Of a stretch of 37,818 bases of DNA, positions 1 through 9,307 are shown in pieces. Position 1 is the stretch's first letter, and each line of letters starts with the position of its first letter. The translations under genes and the position numbers were made by a program. The notes beneath the pieces were generated by a model. The model saw only the letters and a list, made by a program, of their open reading frames with translations, was not told the origin of the DNA and ran no database searches. The DNA is from Alphaproteobacteria bacterium (lineage in GTDB: Bacteria; Pseudomonadota; Alphaproteobacteria; Micropepsales; Micropepsaceae), in contig JAFAVP010000246.1 of NCBI GenBank assembly GCA_019242395.1, positions 1-37,818 of the forward strand, written 5' to 3'.

Positions 1-1
1 C

Positions 2-490
2 ATCGTCTACGCCGTGTCCGGCTCTGCCCTCACGGTGCTGCACAGCTTCTGCACGTTGAACCAGTGCTGGGATGGCAGCCAAGGCGAGGGCCTCGTCAAG
101 GATGCACAGGACAATCTCTATGGCGTTGCCGATTCCAACAAGGGTGGTGCCGCTTTCCAGGTTACGCCGGCGGGGCAATACAATCTGCTCTACGCATTCT
201 GCCAGACTGACGGTTGCGCCGATGGCCAATCGCCCTCCGGGCAGTTGCTGCTTTCCGGCGCGGATATTTTCGGGACAACGATCCTCGGCGGAGCTAATGG
301 CAAAGGCGTGGCCTACAAGCTGAGGGGCAGTGCGGAGAGCGTGCTCTATGACTTCTGCGTGCAATCGGGCTGCACGGACGGTAGTGGCCCGGACTCCGCA
401 ATGGTTATGGACGGCGCAGGCGATCTGTTCGGCACGACGCTGTACGGCGGCGCGGCGGGCGAGGGCTCGGTGTTCGAACTGATTCCGTAG
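2..490 (+). CDS. GloVer-type tandem-repeat secreted protein, C-terminal part (5' truncated by window edge)
   Basis: Frame is open to the window start (IVYAVSGSALTVLHSFC...). Repeats of the form 'xVLYxFCxxxGCxDGxxPxxxLxxxGxxLxGTTxxGGxxGxGxVFEL', as in the complete paralogue at 31227-32504. Confidence 0.8.
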   Translation: MVYAVSGSALTVLHSFCTLNQCWDGSQGEGLVKDAQDNLYGVADSNKGGAAFQVTPAGQYNLLYAFCQTDGCADGQSPSGQLLLSGADIFGTTILGGANGKGVAYKLRGSAESVLYDFCVQSGCTDGSGPDSAMVMDGAGDLFGTTLYGGAAGEGSVFELIP

Positions 491-511
491 ACAGGAACTT
501 CGCTGGCGACG

Positions 512-1993
512 CTATTGCTGCGGTGGGTTGTCTCTCAAGAAAGGATAGCCGCCGTTGATAGCGGAATTCTGCCGCCAGTAGCGTTTATCGAAGCCCGTCG
601 GCAGCCCGGATTGTAGCTTGTTGCTCGTCAGACCAGTGATGCCGGGATCGTATTTTGGAAAGCCGGCACCATCCCCGCGGTTGGAAAACCCGCTGGTGTC
701 TACATCCCAGTACGCGGTGTCGATCGCCTCGTTGGCATCGTAGCCGGCAAACCCGCCCGTGTACTTCTTACTGCCAGTAACTGCCCCGATGCTGTAGGCG
801 TACTCGACGGAACCAACATTGTAGCCGACGAAACCGCCAGCCGCGCCACCTGCGCCGTTCACACTTCCCATGGCGTAGCTGTTTGTGATGCTCCCGCGGT
901 TCGAACCGGCAAACCCTCCCGTGTTGTTCTTGCTTCCGGAGACACTACCGGTCGCGTAGGAGGATTCGATATCGTAGCTGTTGTTGCCGACGAGCCCGCC
1001 GCTGTCGATCACCCCGTTCACCGATCCGCTGGCGAACGAATCGTAGATGTACCAATCATTTTGCCCTGCAATGCCGCCCGCCTGACCTCCTCTGACCGTC
1101 GCCGATGACCTCGTTAATGCGATGGAAGCGGCGTCGTTGATTCCGGCAACGCCTCCTGCATCGGCCTGGCCGCTGCCGCTGATCTGCCCCGAAACGGCAA
1201 CGTGGCTGATGCTGCCGCCATTACAGCCGGTTACACCGCCAACATGCTGGCTGCTCCTGTCGAGCAGAACTGTCAGGTTGCTGAGGCTGAAATATGAGAT
1301 GTAACCCTGATTGGCGGCAATCATGCCCTGGCAGAGCTTCCGGCCCTTCTGAATGGTGAGATCGCTGATGGTGTGACCGAGGCCCAGAAACACCCCTGAA
1401 AAACTTTCAATCGGAGCTTTGGAGAACTGGTCGTTTGCCGCATCGTAGTCACCGGCCAGTGCAAAGTAGCCACTGGGATTGGCGGTGATGCCGCTTGCGA
1501 GCGTGGGGAAATCTGCCGCTAGTGTATAGGCATGGCCTCCGATCGAAAAGACGCTGTTCGTGCTCGAGAAGGTCACTGCAATGCCTTCCACGAAAGCTGC
1601 CCCGCCCGATATGACCAAGCCGCCGCCGCCGAGGACAGAAACAGGAGCATCGATCTTGACATACGCTCCGTAGGTTCCGCCCAGCGAAAGCTTGCTCACG
1701 GTGGACCAACTCAAGGGCGCTGCGATCCGGATGTTTCGAACGTCTTTATAGCGGTGCCCCACCAAGAATTGCGTGCTGACCGTTAGATCCGACGCGGCCA
1801 GCAGGTTTTCCAGATCGGTCACGTTCAAAACGGCATGAAAGTTCGTCGGACTGCACACACCCGCCGAACAGGTCATGTTCTGCGTCGGATCGTTGGAAAT
1901 GACGATCTCCCCGTGCGGCCTACTGGCCCATGCCACGGACGAACCCTGGAGCGCGACAATGGTGGCGGCGAGTAAGGCTTTGCGCGTGTCCAT
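512..1993 (-). CDS. Secreted GLUG-motif repeat protein (paralogue 1 of 4)
   Basis: 493 aa, signal peptide MDTRKALLAATIVALQGSSVAWA. GLUG-like repeats (GGVAGxNxxxIxxSxAxGxVxG). C-terminal YWDVDTSG...GLTSNKLQSGLPTGFDKRYWRQNSAINGGYPFL signature. Confidence 0.85.
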   Translation of the reverse strand: MDTRKALLAATIVALQGSSVAWASRPHGEIVISNDPTQNMTCSAGVCSPTNFHAVLNVTDLENLLAASDLTVSTQFLVGHRYKDVRNIRIAAPLSWSTVSKLSLGGTYGAYVKIDAPVSVLGGGGLVISGGAAFVEGIAVTFSSTNSVFSIGGHAYTLAADFPTLASGITANPSGYFALAGDYDAANDQFSKAPIESFSGVFLGLGHTISDLTIQKGRKLCQGMIAANQGYISYFSLSNLTVLLDRSSQHVGGVTGCNGGSISHVAVSGQISGSGQADAGGVAGINDAASIALTRSSATVRGGQAGGIAGQNDWYIYDSFASGSVNGVIDSGGLVGNNSYDIESSYATGSVSGSKNNTGGFAGSNRGSITNSYAMGSVNGAGGAAGGFVGYNVGSVEYAYSIGAVTGSKKYTGGFAGYDANEAIDTAYWDVDTSGFSNRGDGAGFPKYDPGITGLTSNKLQSGLPTGFDKRYWRQNSAINGGYPFLRDNPPQQ

Positions 1994-2002
1994 GTGATCT
2001 CC

Positions 2003-3649
2003 TTACTTACTTTGCTGTGGCGGGTTGGCGAGCAGGTACGGGTAGCCGTTGTTGATATCAGGCGATTGGCCCCAGATGTTCGGATCGAACCCGTCTGGCA
2101 ACCCGGATTTCAGCTGCGCATCGGTGAGGCCGGCGATCCCCGAGCAATTGCCAACTCCACAACCTTTGCTCAGGCCGCTGGTATCCATGTCCCAATAGCC
2201 CGCTGAGGCCGTGGCGTCCTTGTATTCATATCCCACAAACCCGCCGCTGTAGGTGGCACCTCCCGCCGTTCCGAGCGCGTAAGCCTGATCGACCGGCCCA
2301 TCGTTGAAGCCCAGCAATCCGCCGGCATACAGCTTGCCGGAAGCGGAGACCTTGCCGGTGGCATAGGACTGCGAAATCGCAGTACCGCCATTGTCTCCGA
2401 CCAGGCCCCCTATGGACGCGGAGCTGTCGCCGCCCTTTACGTTGCCGGTGGCGAAGGATTGAACGATCTGCCCGGCTTCGGCACTCGAACCCACAAGGCC
2501 GCCCAAATTGGTCGTTTCGCTATCGCCGGCAACGTCGCCGCTCGCCGACGACCGAAGGATGGTGCCGCCGAAGATCACGCCCACCAGTCCGCCTGCGCCA
2601 CCGTTCAGTCCTAGGGTGTCGCGAACGTTGCCGCTGGCGTGCGAGTCCTGAATCGTCCCGCGGTTTATGCCGGCCAATCCCCCGGCATCGCCTTCGCCCA
2701 CCACATCGGCGCTGCTGCGGGAAGAACTGATGATGCCGTTGTTGGAGCCGGCCAGCCCACCGGCCGCGACATAGTCAGTAGACACCGTTCCCGAGCTTTG
2801 AGATTGATCGATGGTGCCGTAATTGTCGGCCACCAATCCGCCGCCGTTCGCACCCGTGATGGTCGCGGCAATGGCGGAAGCATAGCGGATGGTTCCGCTG
2901 TTCTGGCCAGCCAGTGCGCCGCCCTCACGATTGCGCGCATCCACAACGGCGTTCGACAGAATGATGTCCCGGACCAAAGCGGACTTCTTCATCTGGCCGA
3001 ACAGGCCGACATACTTCTCACCCGACTGAATTTTCAGGCTGTCGATCGTATGCCCCAAGCCTTCGAAGGTTCCTTTGAGGAGCGGAACAGGCGGAAGCTT
3101 GTATGTGCCATCCGCACCCGCCGCGTAATCCACCGCGAACGCAAAACTGCCGGATGGATTGGCCCCAACGATGCTGGCCAGTGTCTTGATGTCCTTCGCA
3201 AGGGCGTAGCTCCTGCCATTGATGATGAGGCTGCTGGAGGTATCCCAGAAATCGATCTTGCCCTTGTCGAAGAACCTGAGGTCCCCACCCGTGCCGCCGT
3301 CGTTGTAGGTGAGGGTGAGGGCGCCTTGGCCGGCAACGGTCACTGGCTTGCGCAGGCCGATACTGGTCTTTGCATCCAACGTCAGGCGGCTGGTGCTGGT
3401 CCAGGAGAATCCATCGTTGACCTGAATGGCCAGCGCGCCGCCGCCGTACTTCACGGTGACATCGCCGGCGGAGAGCATGTCCGTCAGTTCACTGACGTTC
3501 AGGTTGGCGCTCTTCGCAGTAGCCGTACAAACACCCGCGTTGCAACTCACATCGTGCGTCGGCTTCTTGGAGACCGTCAGGTCAGCCCGCGCGCCGGTCG
3601 CGAACACCAGCGCCAGCATCGGAATGAAGAAGCGGATATCGTTGTGCAT
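2003..3649 (-). CDS. Secreted GLUG-motif repeat protein (paralogue 2 of 4)
   Basis: ORF runs to 3994, but the signal peptide MHNDIRFFIPMLALVFATGARADL starts at 3649. The upstream extension is out-of-frame sequence of the next gene. Shares KPTHDVSCNAGVC...ANLNVSEL and the C-terminal signature. Confidence 0.87.
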   Translation of the reverse strand: MHNDIRFFIPMLALVFATGARADLTVSKKPTHDVSCNAGVCTATAKSANLNVSELTDMLSAGDVTVKYGGGALAIQVNDGFSWTSTSRLTLDAKTSIGLRKPVTVAGQGALTLTYNDGGTGGDLRFFDKGKIDFWDTSSSLIINGRSYALAKDIKTLASIVGANPSGSFAFAVDYAAGADGTYKLPPVPLLKGTFEGLGHTIDSLKIQSGEKYVGLFGQMKKSALVRDIILSNAVVDARNREGGALAGQNSGTIRYASAIAATITGANGGGLVADNYGTIDQSQSSGTVSTDYVAAGGLAGSNNGIISSSRSSADVVGEGDAGGLAGINRGTIQDSHASGNVRDTLGLNGGAGGLVGVIFGGTILRSSASGDVAGDSETTNLGGLVGSSAEAGQIVQSFATGNVKGGDSSASIGGLVGDNGGTAISQSYATGKVSASGKLYAGGLLGFNDGPVDQAYALGTAGGATYSGGFVGYEYKDATASAGYWDMDTSGLSKGCGVGNCSGIAGLTDAQLKSGLPDGFDPNIWGQSPDINNGYPYLLANPPQQSK

Positions 3650-3666
3650 GCTGATCCCCAGGTTGC

Positions 3667-5319
3667 CTATTGTGGTGGATTGGCGAGGAGGTACGGGTAG
3701 CCATTGTTGATGTTCGGGTTGCTGCCCCAGATGTTCGGATCGAAACCTTCCGGCAGCCCGGATTTCAGCTGCGCATCGGTGAGGCCTTTCACACCGCCTT
3801 CGCCATGTTTGTTTCCGAAAGCCCAGTCTGTGCCGCTCGTATCTCGATCCCAGTACATGGACTGGAAGACCGCGCGGCGAAGGTCGCGCCCGTAACCGGC
3901 AATTCCGCCGCCCCTGGAAAGAGCGCCAACTGAGTACGAGTTGGTGCTCGAGATGAAGCGGCCATAATAATCTCCCACTAGCCCGCCTATGCAACTGCTG
4001 GGCCCTCCGATGACAGAACCAGTTGCGTATGAATCGTCGATTACGTGCACATAGCTCTTGCTGGAAAAGTTCCCGGACACACCAACCAATCCGCCGGCAG
4101 CGAATCCGCAGGGAGAAGCAACGCCGCCACCGACAGTGACGGTGCCTGTGGCATAATCATTGGTCAGGATGCCGCTTGAGTTTACGCCAACCAATCCGCC
4201 GACCCATTGAATCGAGCTGCTCGCGGCGCCGGCGGCGTGGGAAAACGAAATCGTGCCGTGATTTTCGCCTACCAGTCCTCCCACCTCAGTTATGCCCACA
4301 GCGGTCACGGGACCGCTTTCGAAGGAATGATCTATCAGTGCCGTCTCTGTGACATATCCGGCAAGTCCTCCCACCGTGCCGTAAACGCCCCCTTCGGGTC
4401 CTCTGACATAAACCCTCATTGTCGAACTGGATCGCTCGACAAGGCCGCCCACCATGCCCGCAAGCCCGCCAACGGATTCCGTCGGAACGGCACCCTGAAC
4501 GGTAAGAGAACCGGAAGAAGATATCCCCACCAGCGCACCATTGTTGGTGCCGGCGAGCGAGCCCACCACCGCGACGTTGTTGTCACCCCCCTTGCTGGAA
4601 ATCCTTGCATCCGTAATGGCCAGGTCCCGCACAGCTCCTCCTGCCAAGATATTGGCGATGAAGGCCGTAGCCGCTGAATTGCTGCTCGAGATTTTCAGGT
4701 TTCGTACGGCATGTCCCAGACCTTCCACGATTCCACCCACCGCGGCCGAAATTGGGGAAGCTTTGTATTTGCCGTCCGCGGCTGCATCGTAATCCTGGGC
4801 TAGGGCGAAAAGTCCGCGAGGGTTGTTTGCCACGCTTTTTGCCAAGGACTTGATGTTGGTTAGGAGTACGTAGGAATTGCCGTTGATGGTCAGCCTGCTG
4901 CTGGCAGGCGATAAGAAGTCGATCCTTCCCTGATCGGAGAATTTGAGATCGCCTGTCGTGCCGCCATCGTCGTAGATAAGGCTGAACGCGCCGCCGCCAT
5001 TCACGAACACAGGCTTATGGAATCCCACCGAGGTATTGGCGTCCAGTGTCAGCAGGCTGGTGCTGCCCCAGGAAAATCCATTTACTACCTGAATGGCGCT
5101 GGCACCGCCGCCGAACCTCACCGTCGCATCGCCGTCAGCTAAGAGGCTTTCAAGCTCGCTTACGTTCAGGTTCGCATTCTTCGCGGTGGCAGTGCACACA
5201 CCGCTCACGCAGCTCACATCGTGCGATGGTTTTGCTGAAATCAACAGGTCTGCATGTGCGGCTGTTGCTACTGTCAGGGCGGCAGAGGCAAGCAGGATGC
5301 TGCGAACGAGCGATTCCAC
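3667..5319 (-). CDS. Secreted GLUG-motif repeat protein (paralogue 3 of 4)
   Basis: 550 aa, signal peptide MESLVRSILLASAALTVATAAHADL. KPSHDVSCVSGVC head, GLUG repeats, SGLPEGFDPNIWGSNPNINNGYPYLLANPPQ tail. Confidence 0.87.
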   Translation of the reverse strand: MESLVRSILLASAALTVATAAHADLLISAKPSHDVSCVSGVCTATAKNANLNVSELESLLADGDATVRFGGGASAIQVVNGFSWGSTSLLTLDANTSVGFHKPVFVNGGGAFSLIYDDGGTTGDLKFSDQGRIDFLSPASSRLTINGNSYVLLTNIKSLAKSVANNPRGLFALAQDYDAAADGKYKASPISAAVGGIVEGLGHAVRNLKISSSNSAATAFIANILAGGAVRDLAITDARISSKGGDNNVAVVGSLAGTNNGALVGISSSGSLTVQGAVPTESVGGLAGMVGGLVERSSSTMRVYVRGPEGGVYGTVGGLAGYVTETALIDHSFESGPVTAVGITEVGGLVGENHGTISFSHAAGAASSSIQWVGGLVGVNSSGILTNDYATGTVTVGGGVASPCGFAAGGLVGVSGNFSSKSYVHVIDDSYATGSVIGGPSSCIGGLVGDYYGRFISSTNSYSVGALSRGGGIAGYGRDLRRAVFQSMYWDRDTSGTDWAFGNKHGEGGVKGLTDAQLKSGLPEGFDPNIWGSNPNINNGYPYLLANPPQ

Positions 5320-5331
5320 TTATTTCTCCAC

Positions 5332-6990
5332 TTATTGCGGCGGATTGGCGAGAAGGTAGGGATAGCCTTCGTTGATCTTCGGCGATTGCGACCAGACTTT
5401 CGGGTCGAGCCCCTCCGGCAAGGCCGACTTCAGCTTGGCGTCCGACAGGCCCTTGATTCCGGGGTCATTGCGCACATTGCCCGCACCCTGAGTGGGATCG
5501 GTGATACCGCTGGTGTCGATATCCCAATAGCCATGTTGAATGCCGCCTTGGTGAAGGTCGCTGCCAACGAAGCCGCCAAGTTGCGAGCCAAAATCCTGAT
5601 TTGCGGTAACAAGGCCCGTGGAATAGGCCTCTGCGATGTTGCCGAAGTTCTCTCCAACCAGTCCGCCTACGTCACCTCGGTCTGTGGCCACGGCACCGCG
5701 CGAATATGCATCGCGTACGGTACCCGTATTGTAGCCGATGAGGCCGCCGGCAGGATTAGCGCCGGACTGGACTCGCGCCGTTGCAGGGCCGGTTGCGAAA
5801 GAGGTGCGAACCGTCCCCGCGCTGGTGCCAACCAGCCCGCCAGCCCAATAATAGGAGCCGAGGACGTCGCCCGTCGCATACGAACGATCGACCGTGCCGC
5901 TGGCATTAAGCTGGCCTACCAAACCGCCTGATGGGCCTGAGTTGCCTTCCAGGCCAACATTGCCCGTGGCGTGCGAGCTTACGATTGCAGCAGAAGAGAA
6001 GCCTGCGAGCCCTCCGGCTCCGCTTCCTCCGGACACGTTGGCGGACGACGCGGATGCTTCAAGCACACCGGAGGACAGCGAACCAACGATGCCTCCTGCG
6101 GGGGAACCGGCAACCGTGCCGCTGGAGTCGCAACGGAAGATCGTGCCCGTATTCGTTCCCGCAATACCTCCGGCAGGCCCATTTCCAAGCCGGAGAATTT
6201 TTCCATTCGCCGTGTCGCCGATGAGCAAGCCAGAATTGTCCGCCACGATCCCGCCCGCCGACCCGCCATGGGATTTTATGAACACGTTCAGCAGAAGAAG
6301 ATCGCGGATTGTGCCAGACGACTGCGCGACCAGAGCTGCCGGTCGTTTGGTTTTGACCGACAGATTGGAAATGGTATGGCCCAATCCTTCGATGACCCCC
6401 TGGAGCCCAGTGCTGACGGGGCTGCGGTTGTAGCTACCGTCCAACAAGGCGTCGTGGTCTTCGGAAAAGGCGTACATTCCGGATGGATCGTCCTTTACGG
6501 CATCGTCCAATATTCGCAGGTCGTTGATGAGAACATAGCGGCTGTTGTTGATAATCAGGCTGCTGGATGTATCCCAGAAATCGATCTTGCCCTTATCCAA
6601 GAATTTGAGATCGCCGTCTGTGCCGCTGTCGCTGTAGGTGAGGGTGAGCGCGCCGGTCCCGGCAACGGTCATTGGCGCTTTGACGGCGATGTCCTTCTTT
6701 GCCTGCAGCGTCAACCGGCTCGTGCTGCTCCAGCCGAAGGCATCGGCAACGGTGATGCTTGGCGTCGTCTGATTGCCATTGCCGCTTTCTATGATGACAT
6801 CTCCGGCGGAGAGCATGTTCGTCAGTTCACTGACGTTCAGGTTGGCGCTTTTCGCGGTCGGCATGCAGACGCCGGCCGAGCAACTCACATCATGCGTGGG
6901 CTTTTTGGAGAGGGAGAAATCGGCCTGGGCGGCGCTGGAGAACAAGCCGAACACTGCCGCGAGACTTGGCAGATACGTGATATGGTGCAT
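5332..6990 (-). CDS. Secreted GLUG-motif repeat protein (paralogue 4 of 4)
   Basis: Start moved from 7164 to MHHITYLPSLAAVFGLFSSAAQADF at 6990 (signal peptide). KPTHDVSCSAGVC head and GLUG repeats. Confidence 0.85.
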   Translation of the reverse strand: MHHITYLPSLAAVFGLFSSAAQADFSLSKKPTHDVSCSAGVCMPTAKSANLNVSELTNMLSAGDVIIESGNGNQTTPSITVADAFGWSSTSRLTLQAKKDIAVKAPMTVAGTGALTLTYSDSGTDGDLKFLDKGKIDFWDTSSSLIINNSRYVLINDLRILDDAVKDDPSGMYAFSEDHDALLDGSYNRSPVSTGLQGVIEGLGHTISNLSVKTKRPAALVAQSSGTIRDLLLLNVFIKSHGGSAGGIVADNSGLLIGDTANGKILRLGNGPAGGIAGTNTGTIFRCDSSGTVAGSPAGGIVGSLSSGVLEASASSANVSGGSGAGGLAGFSSAAIVSSHATGNVGLEGNSGPSGGLVGQLNASGTVDRSYATGDVLGSYYWAGGLVGTSAGTVRTSFATGPATARVQSGANPAGGLIGYNTGTVRDAYSRGAVATDRGDVGGLVGENFGNIAEAYSTGLVTANQDFGSQLGGFVGSDLHQGGIQHGYWDIDTSGITDPTQGAGNVRNDPGIKGLSDAKLKSALPEGLDPKVWSQSPKINEGYPYLLANPPQ

Positions 6991-7298
6991 GACATCTTCC
7001 CCCCAGGCAACAGAGACAAAGCATAACCGCAGTTTTGGTGAGCGGATAGATTTGCAGGATAATTGTTGGACGGCAGGCGCAGCCTTGACCGGCTCACCTT
7101 GGGTTCCTACGTTGTTCTGGTGTGGCCTCGGACAGGTAGTGAGCGGCGGGGGGACAAACTTCACGACAACCGCGGTTCAACCGCAATTTTCTTTCCGCGT
7201 GTTGCAGGGGAGGGGGGGTAGCGAGGATTCTACGAAAACGAGTCAGAGTGGGAGCTGATGCTTAATGTACAAGATATGGAATTTCCGACGGTGAGCGG

Positions 7299-8939
7299 GT
7301 GAAAGAGCACCCGTGGTGGCGCGGCGCCATCATCTACCAGATCTATATCCGCAGCTTCTGCGACTCCAACGGCGACGGAATTGGGGATCTACCGGGCGTC
7401 ATCTCCAAGCTCGATTACATCCGCTCCCTCAACGTGGACGCGATTTGGCTGTCGCCTATTCATCCTTCGCCGGACCGCGACTGGGGCTATGATGTCTCCA
7501 ATTACGAAGGCATTCATACGGATTACGGCACCCAGGCGGATTTTGACCGGCTGCTGACCGAGGCGCATGCCCGCGGCCTCAAGGTGATGACGGATGAGGT
7601 GCTGGCGCACACCTCCGACGAGCATCCCTGGTTCGTGGACTCCCTTCAGCGGGGCCCGAAGTCGGACTGGTATGTCTGGGCCGAGCCGAAGCTGGATGGC
7701 ACGGCACCCAACAACTGGCTCTCAGCCTTTGGGGGCCCGGCATGGTCGTATCAGCCGGCCCGGCGCGAATACTATCACCACAAATTTCTGCGCCAGCAGC
7801 CGAAGCTGAATTGGCGGAACGGTAAGGCGAGGGCCGCGGCGCTCAAGGTGCTGGAGCACTGGCTCACGCGCGGCGTGGACGGCTTCCGTCTCGATGTTGC
7901 CAATGCCTATCTGCACGATGCGGCCCTGGCGGATAACCCCGCCGTGCGTATGGCGGAGCGCACCGACGCGCTGTGGAGCCATGCGCCGTACCTGCAATTC
8001 CATCATCACGACAGCAACCTACCGGAAAATATTGAGGTTCTGGATGAAATCCGGCGGGTGGTGGAACGCTACCCCGATCGCTTCGTGATGGGCGAATTTT
8101 CCGAAGACCCCGCGCGCTGCGGCTGCTTCGCCGCGCCGGACGAGGGGCTGCATTCGGGCTATAGCTTTCCGCTGCTGAAGGCGCGCGAGCTGGGCCCAGG
8201 ATTCGTGCACCTGCATTACAATCTGCTGTCGCGCTTTCCGGCGCATTGGCCGTCCGTCGCCTTCTCCAATCACGACGTCATGCGCACGGTTTCGCGCTTC
8301 GGCGGCCCCGAGCCGCCGGAAGGGTTGGGCAAGTTGCTGCTGGCGCTGCTGCTGTCGCTCAAGGGCACCGCGTTGCTGTACCAGGGCGAGGAGCTGGCGT
8401 TGCCGGAAGCAGACATTCGCCGCGACCAGATTCGCGATCCCGTCGGCGATCTCTATTGGCCCTATACCGGCGGCCGCGATGGCTGCCGCACGCCGATGCC
8501 GTGGGATGCCGCAGCTGCAAATTTGGGATTCTCGACCGGCACGCCCTGGCTCCCGCTATCCCGGAAGCACCAGGCGCTGGCTGTCTCCCACCAAGAGGGG
8601 AACGACAATTCTGCGCTGGATTTCATGCGCCGCTTTTCGGCCTTCCGGCAGAAGAGCGCCGCCCTGCGCTGGGGCGAGATCAGGTTTGTGGATGCGCCGC
8701 CACCGCTGCTCGCCTTTGAGCGCGAATACGAGGGCGATAAGTTGCTGTGCTTGTTCAATATGAGCGGGGAAGCCACTGAATTCAGAGATGAATCCATACT
8801 TGAGCGCGAGCCGCTCGGAATTGGATGCGGGGCAGCCGCACGGCGGGACGGCTTGCTGAAGCTGGGTCCTTATTCCAGCTGGTTTGCTGCCTTGTCGAAC
8901 GCATCGAGCACCGCTTCGATGGGCAACAGCACGCAGTGA
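7299..8939 (+). CDS. GH13 family alpha-glucosidase / oligo-1,6-glucosidase-like
   Basis: WWRGAIIYQIYIRSFCDSNGDGIGDLPGVISKLDYI, DAIWLSPIHPSP, GVDGFRLDVAN, VMGEF and FSNHDVMR are classical GH13 regions. GTG start. Confidence 0.93.
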   Translation: MKEHPWWRGAIIYQIYIRSFCDSNGDGIGDLPGVISKLDYIRSLNVDAIWLSPIHPSPDRDWGYDVSNYEGIHTDYGTQADFDRLLTEAHARGLKVMTDEVLAHTSDEHPWFVDSLQRGPKSDWYVWAEPKLDGTAPNNWLSAFGGPAWSYQPARREYYHHKFLRQQPKLNWRNGKARAAALKVLEHWLTRGVDGFRLDVANAYLHDAALADNPAVRMAERTDALWSHAPYLQFHHHDSNLPENIEVLDEIRRVVERYPDRFVMGEFSEDPARCGCFAAPDEGLHSGYSFPLLKARELGPGFVHLHYNLLSRFPAHWPSVAFSNHDVMRTVSRFGGPEPPEGLGKLLLALLLSLKGTALLYQGEELALPEADIRRDQIRDPVGDLYWPYTGGRDGCRTPMPWDAAAANLGFSTGTPWLPLSRKHQALAVSHQEGNDNSALDFMRRFSAFRQKSAALRWGEIRFVDAPPPLLAFEREYEGDKLLCLFNMSGEATEFRDESILEREPLGIGCGAAARRDGLLKLGPYSSWFAALSNASSTASMGNSTQ

Positions 8940-9307
8940 TGACGGTTACGGTGCGTCACCGCTCCCCGAAAGGCCGAATACGGATCGAAGGGGGCAGGAG
9001 GCGGATCGCCGTTCGCCACAAGCATTGTGCCCAGAGCATTTGCCAGGTCCTCGACATCTTCGCGGCTCGCACCTTTCAGCCGGTCGCCCAGAATGGAGGC
9101 CGACGCCTGGGTCAGCACGCAGGCTTTCGCCTCCTGCGCAATGGCTACGACGCGTCCTTGGGCGTCAGTTTCCAGATCGATGACCACCTTATCGCCGCAG
9201 GCGGGGTTATGCGCTGTGCCTGTGACGGTAGGGCTTGGCAGGCGTCCGGCGCCGTGCGCATCGGCGGCCAGCCGCAAGATTTCCTTGCGATAAAGGGGGT
9301 CGCTCAC
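8870..9307 (-). CDS. Iron-sulfur cluster assembly scaffold protein (IscU/SufU-type)
   Basis: GTG start at 9307 (MSDPLYRKEIL...). Three scaffold Cys contexts: NPACGDKV, AKACVLTQASASIL, HHCVLLP. Start overlaps the upstream stop by 4 nt (GTGA). Confidence 0.85.
   Translation of the reverse strand: MSDPLYRKEILRLAADAHGAGRLPSPTVTGTAHNPACGDKVVIDLETDAQGRVVAIAQEAKACVLTQASASILGDRLKGASREDVEDLANALGTMLVANGDPPPAPFDPYSAFRGAVTHRNRHHCVLLPIEAVLDAFDKAANQLE

Noticed and set aside
2639-3700. 353-aa plus-strand ORF antisense to a GLUG gene
   Set aside because: No signal peptide or recognisable domain; composition is the expected shadow of the repetitive GLUG coding strand.
3650-3994. N-terminal extension of GLUG paralogue 2 in the ORF track
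   Set aside because: Overlaps paralogue 3's C-terminus out of frame; the signal peptide begins at 3649.
5971-7026. 351-aa plus-strand ORF antisense to GLUG paralogue 4
   Set aside because: Shadow ORF of the same type; the minus-strand frame has a clear family signature.
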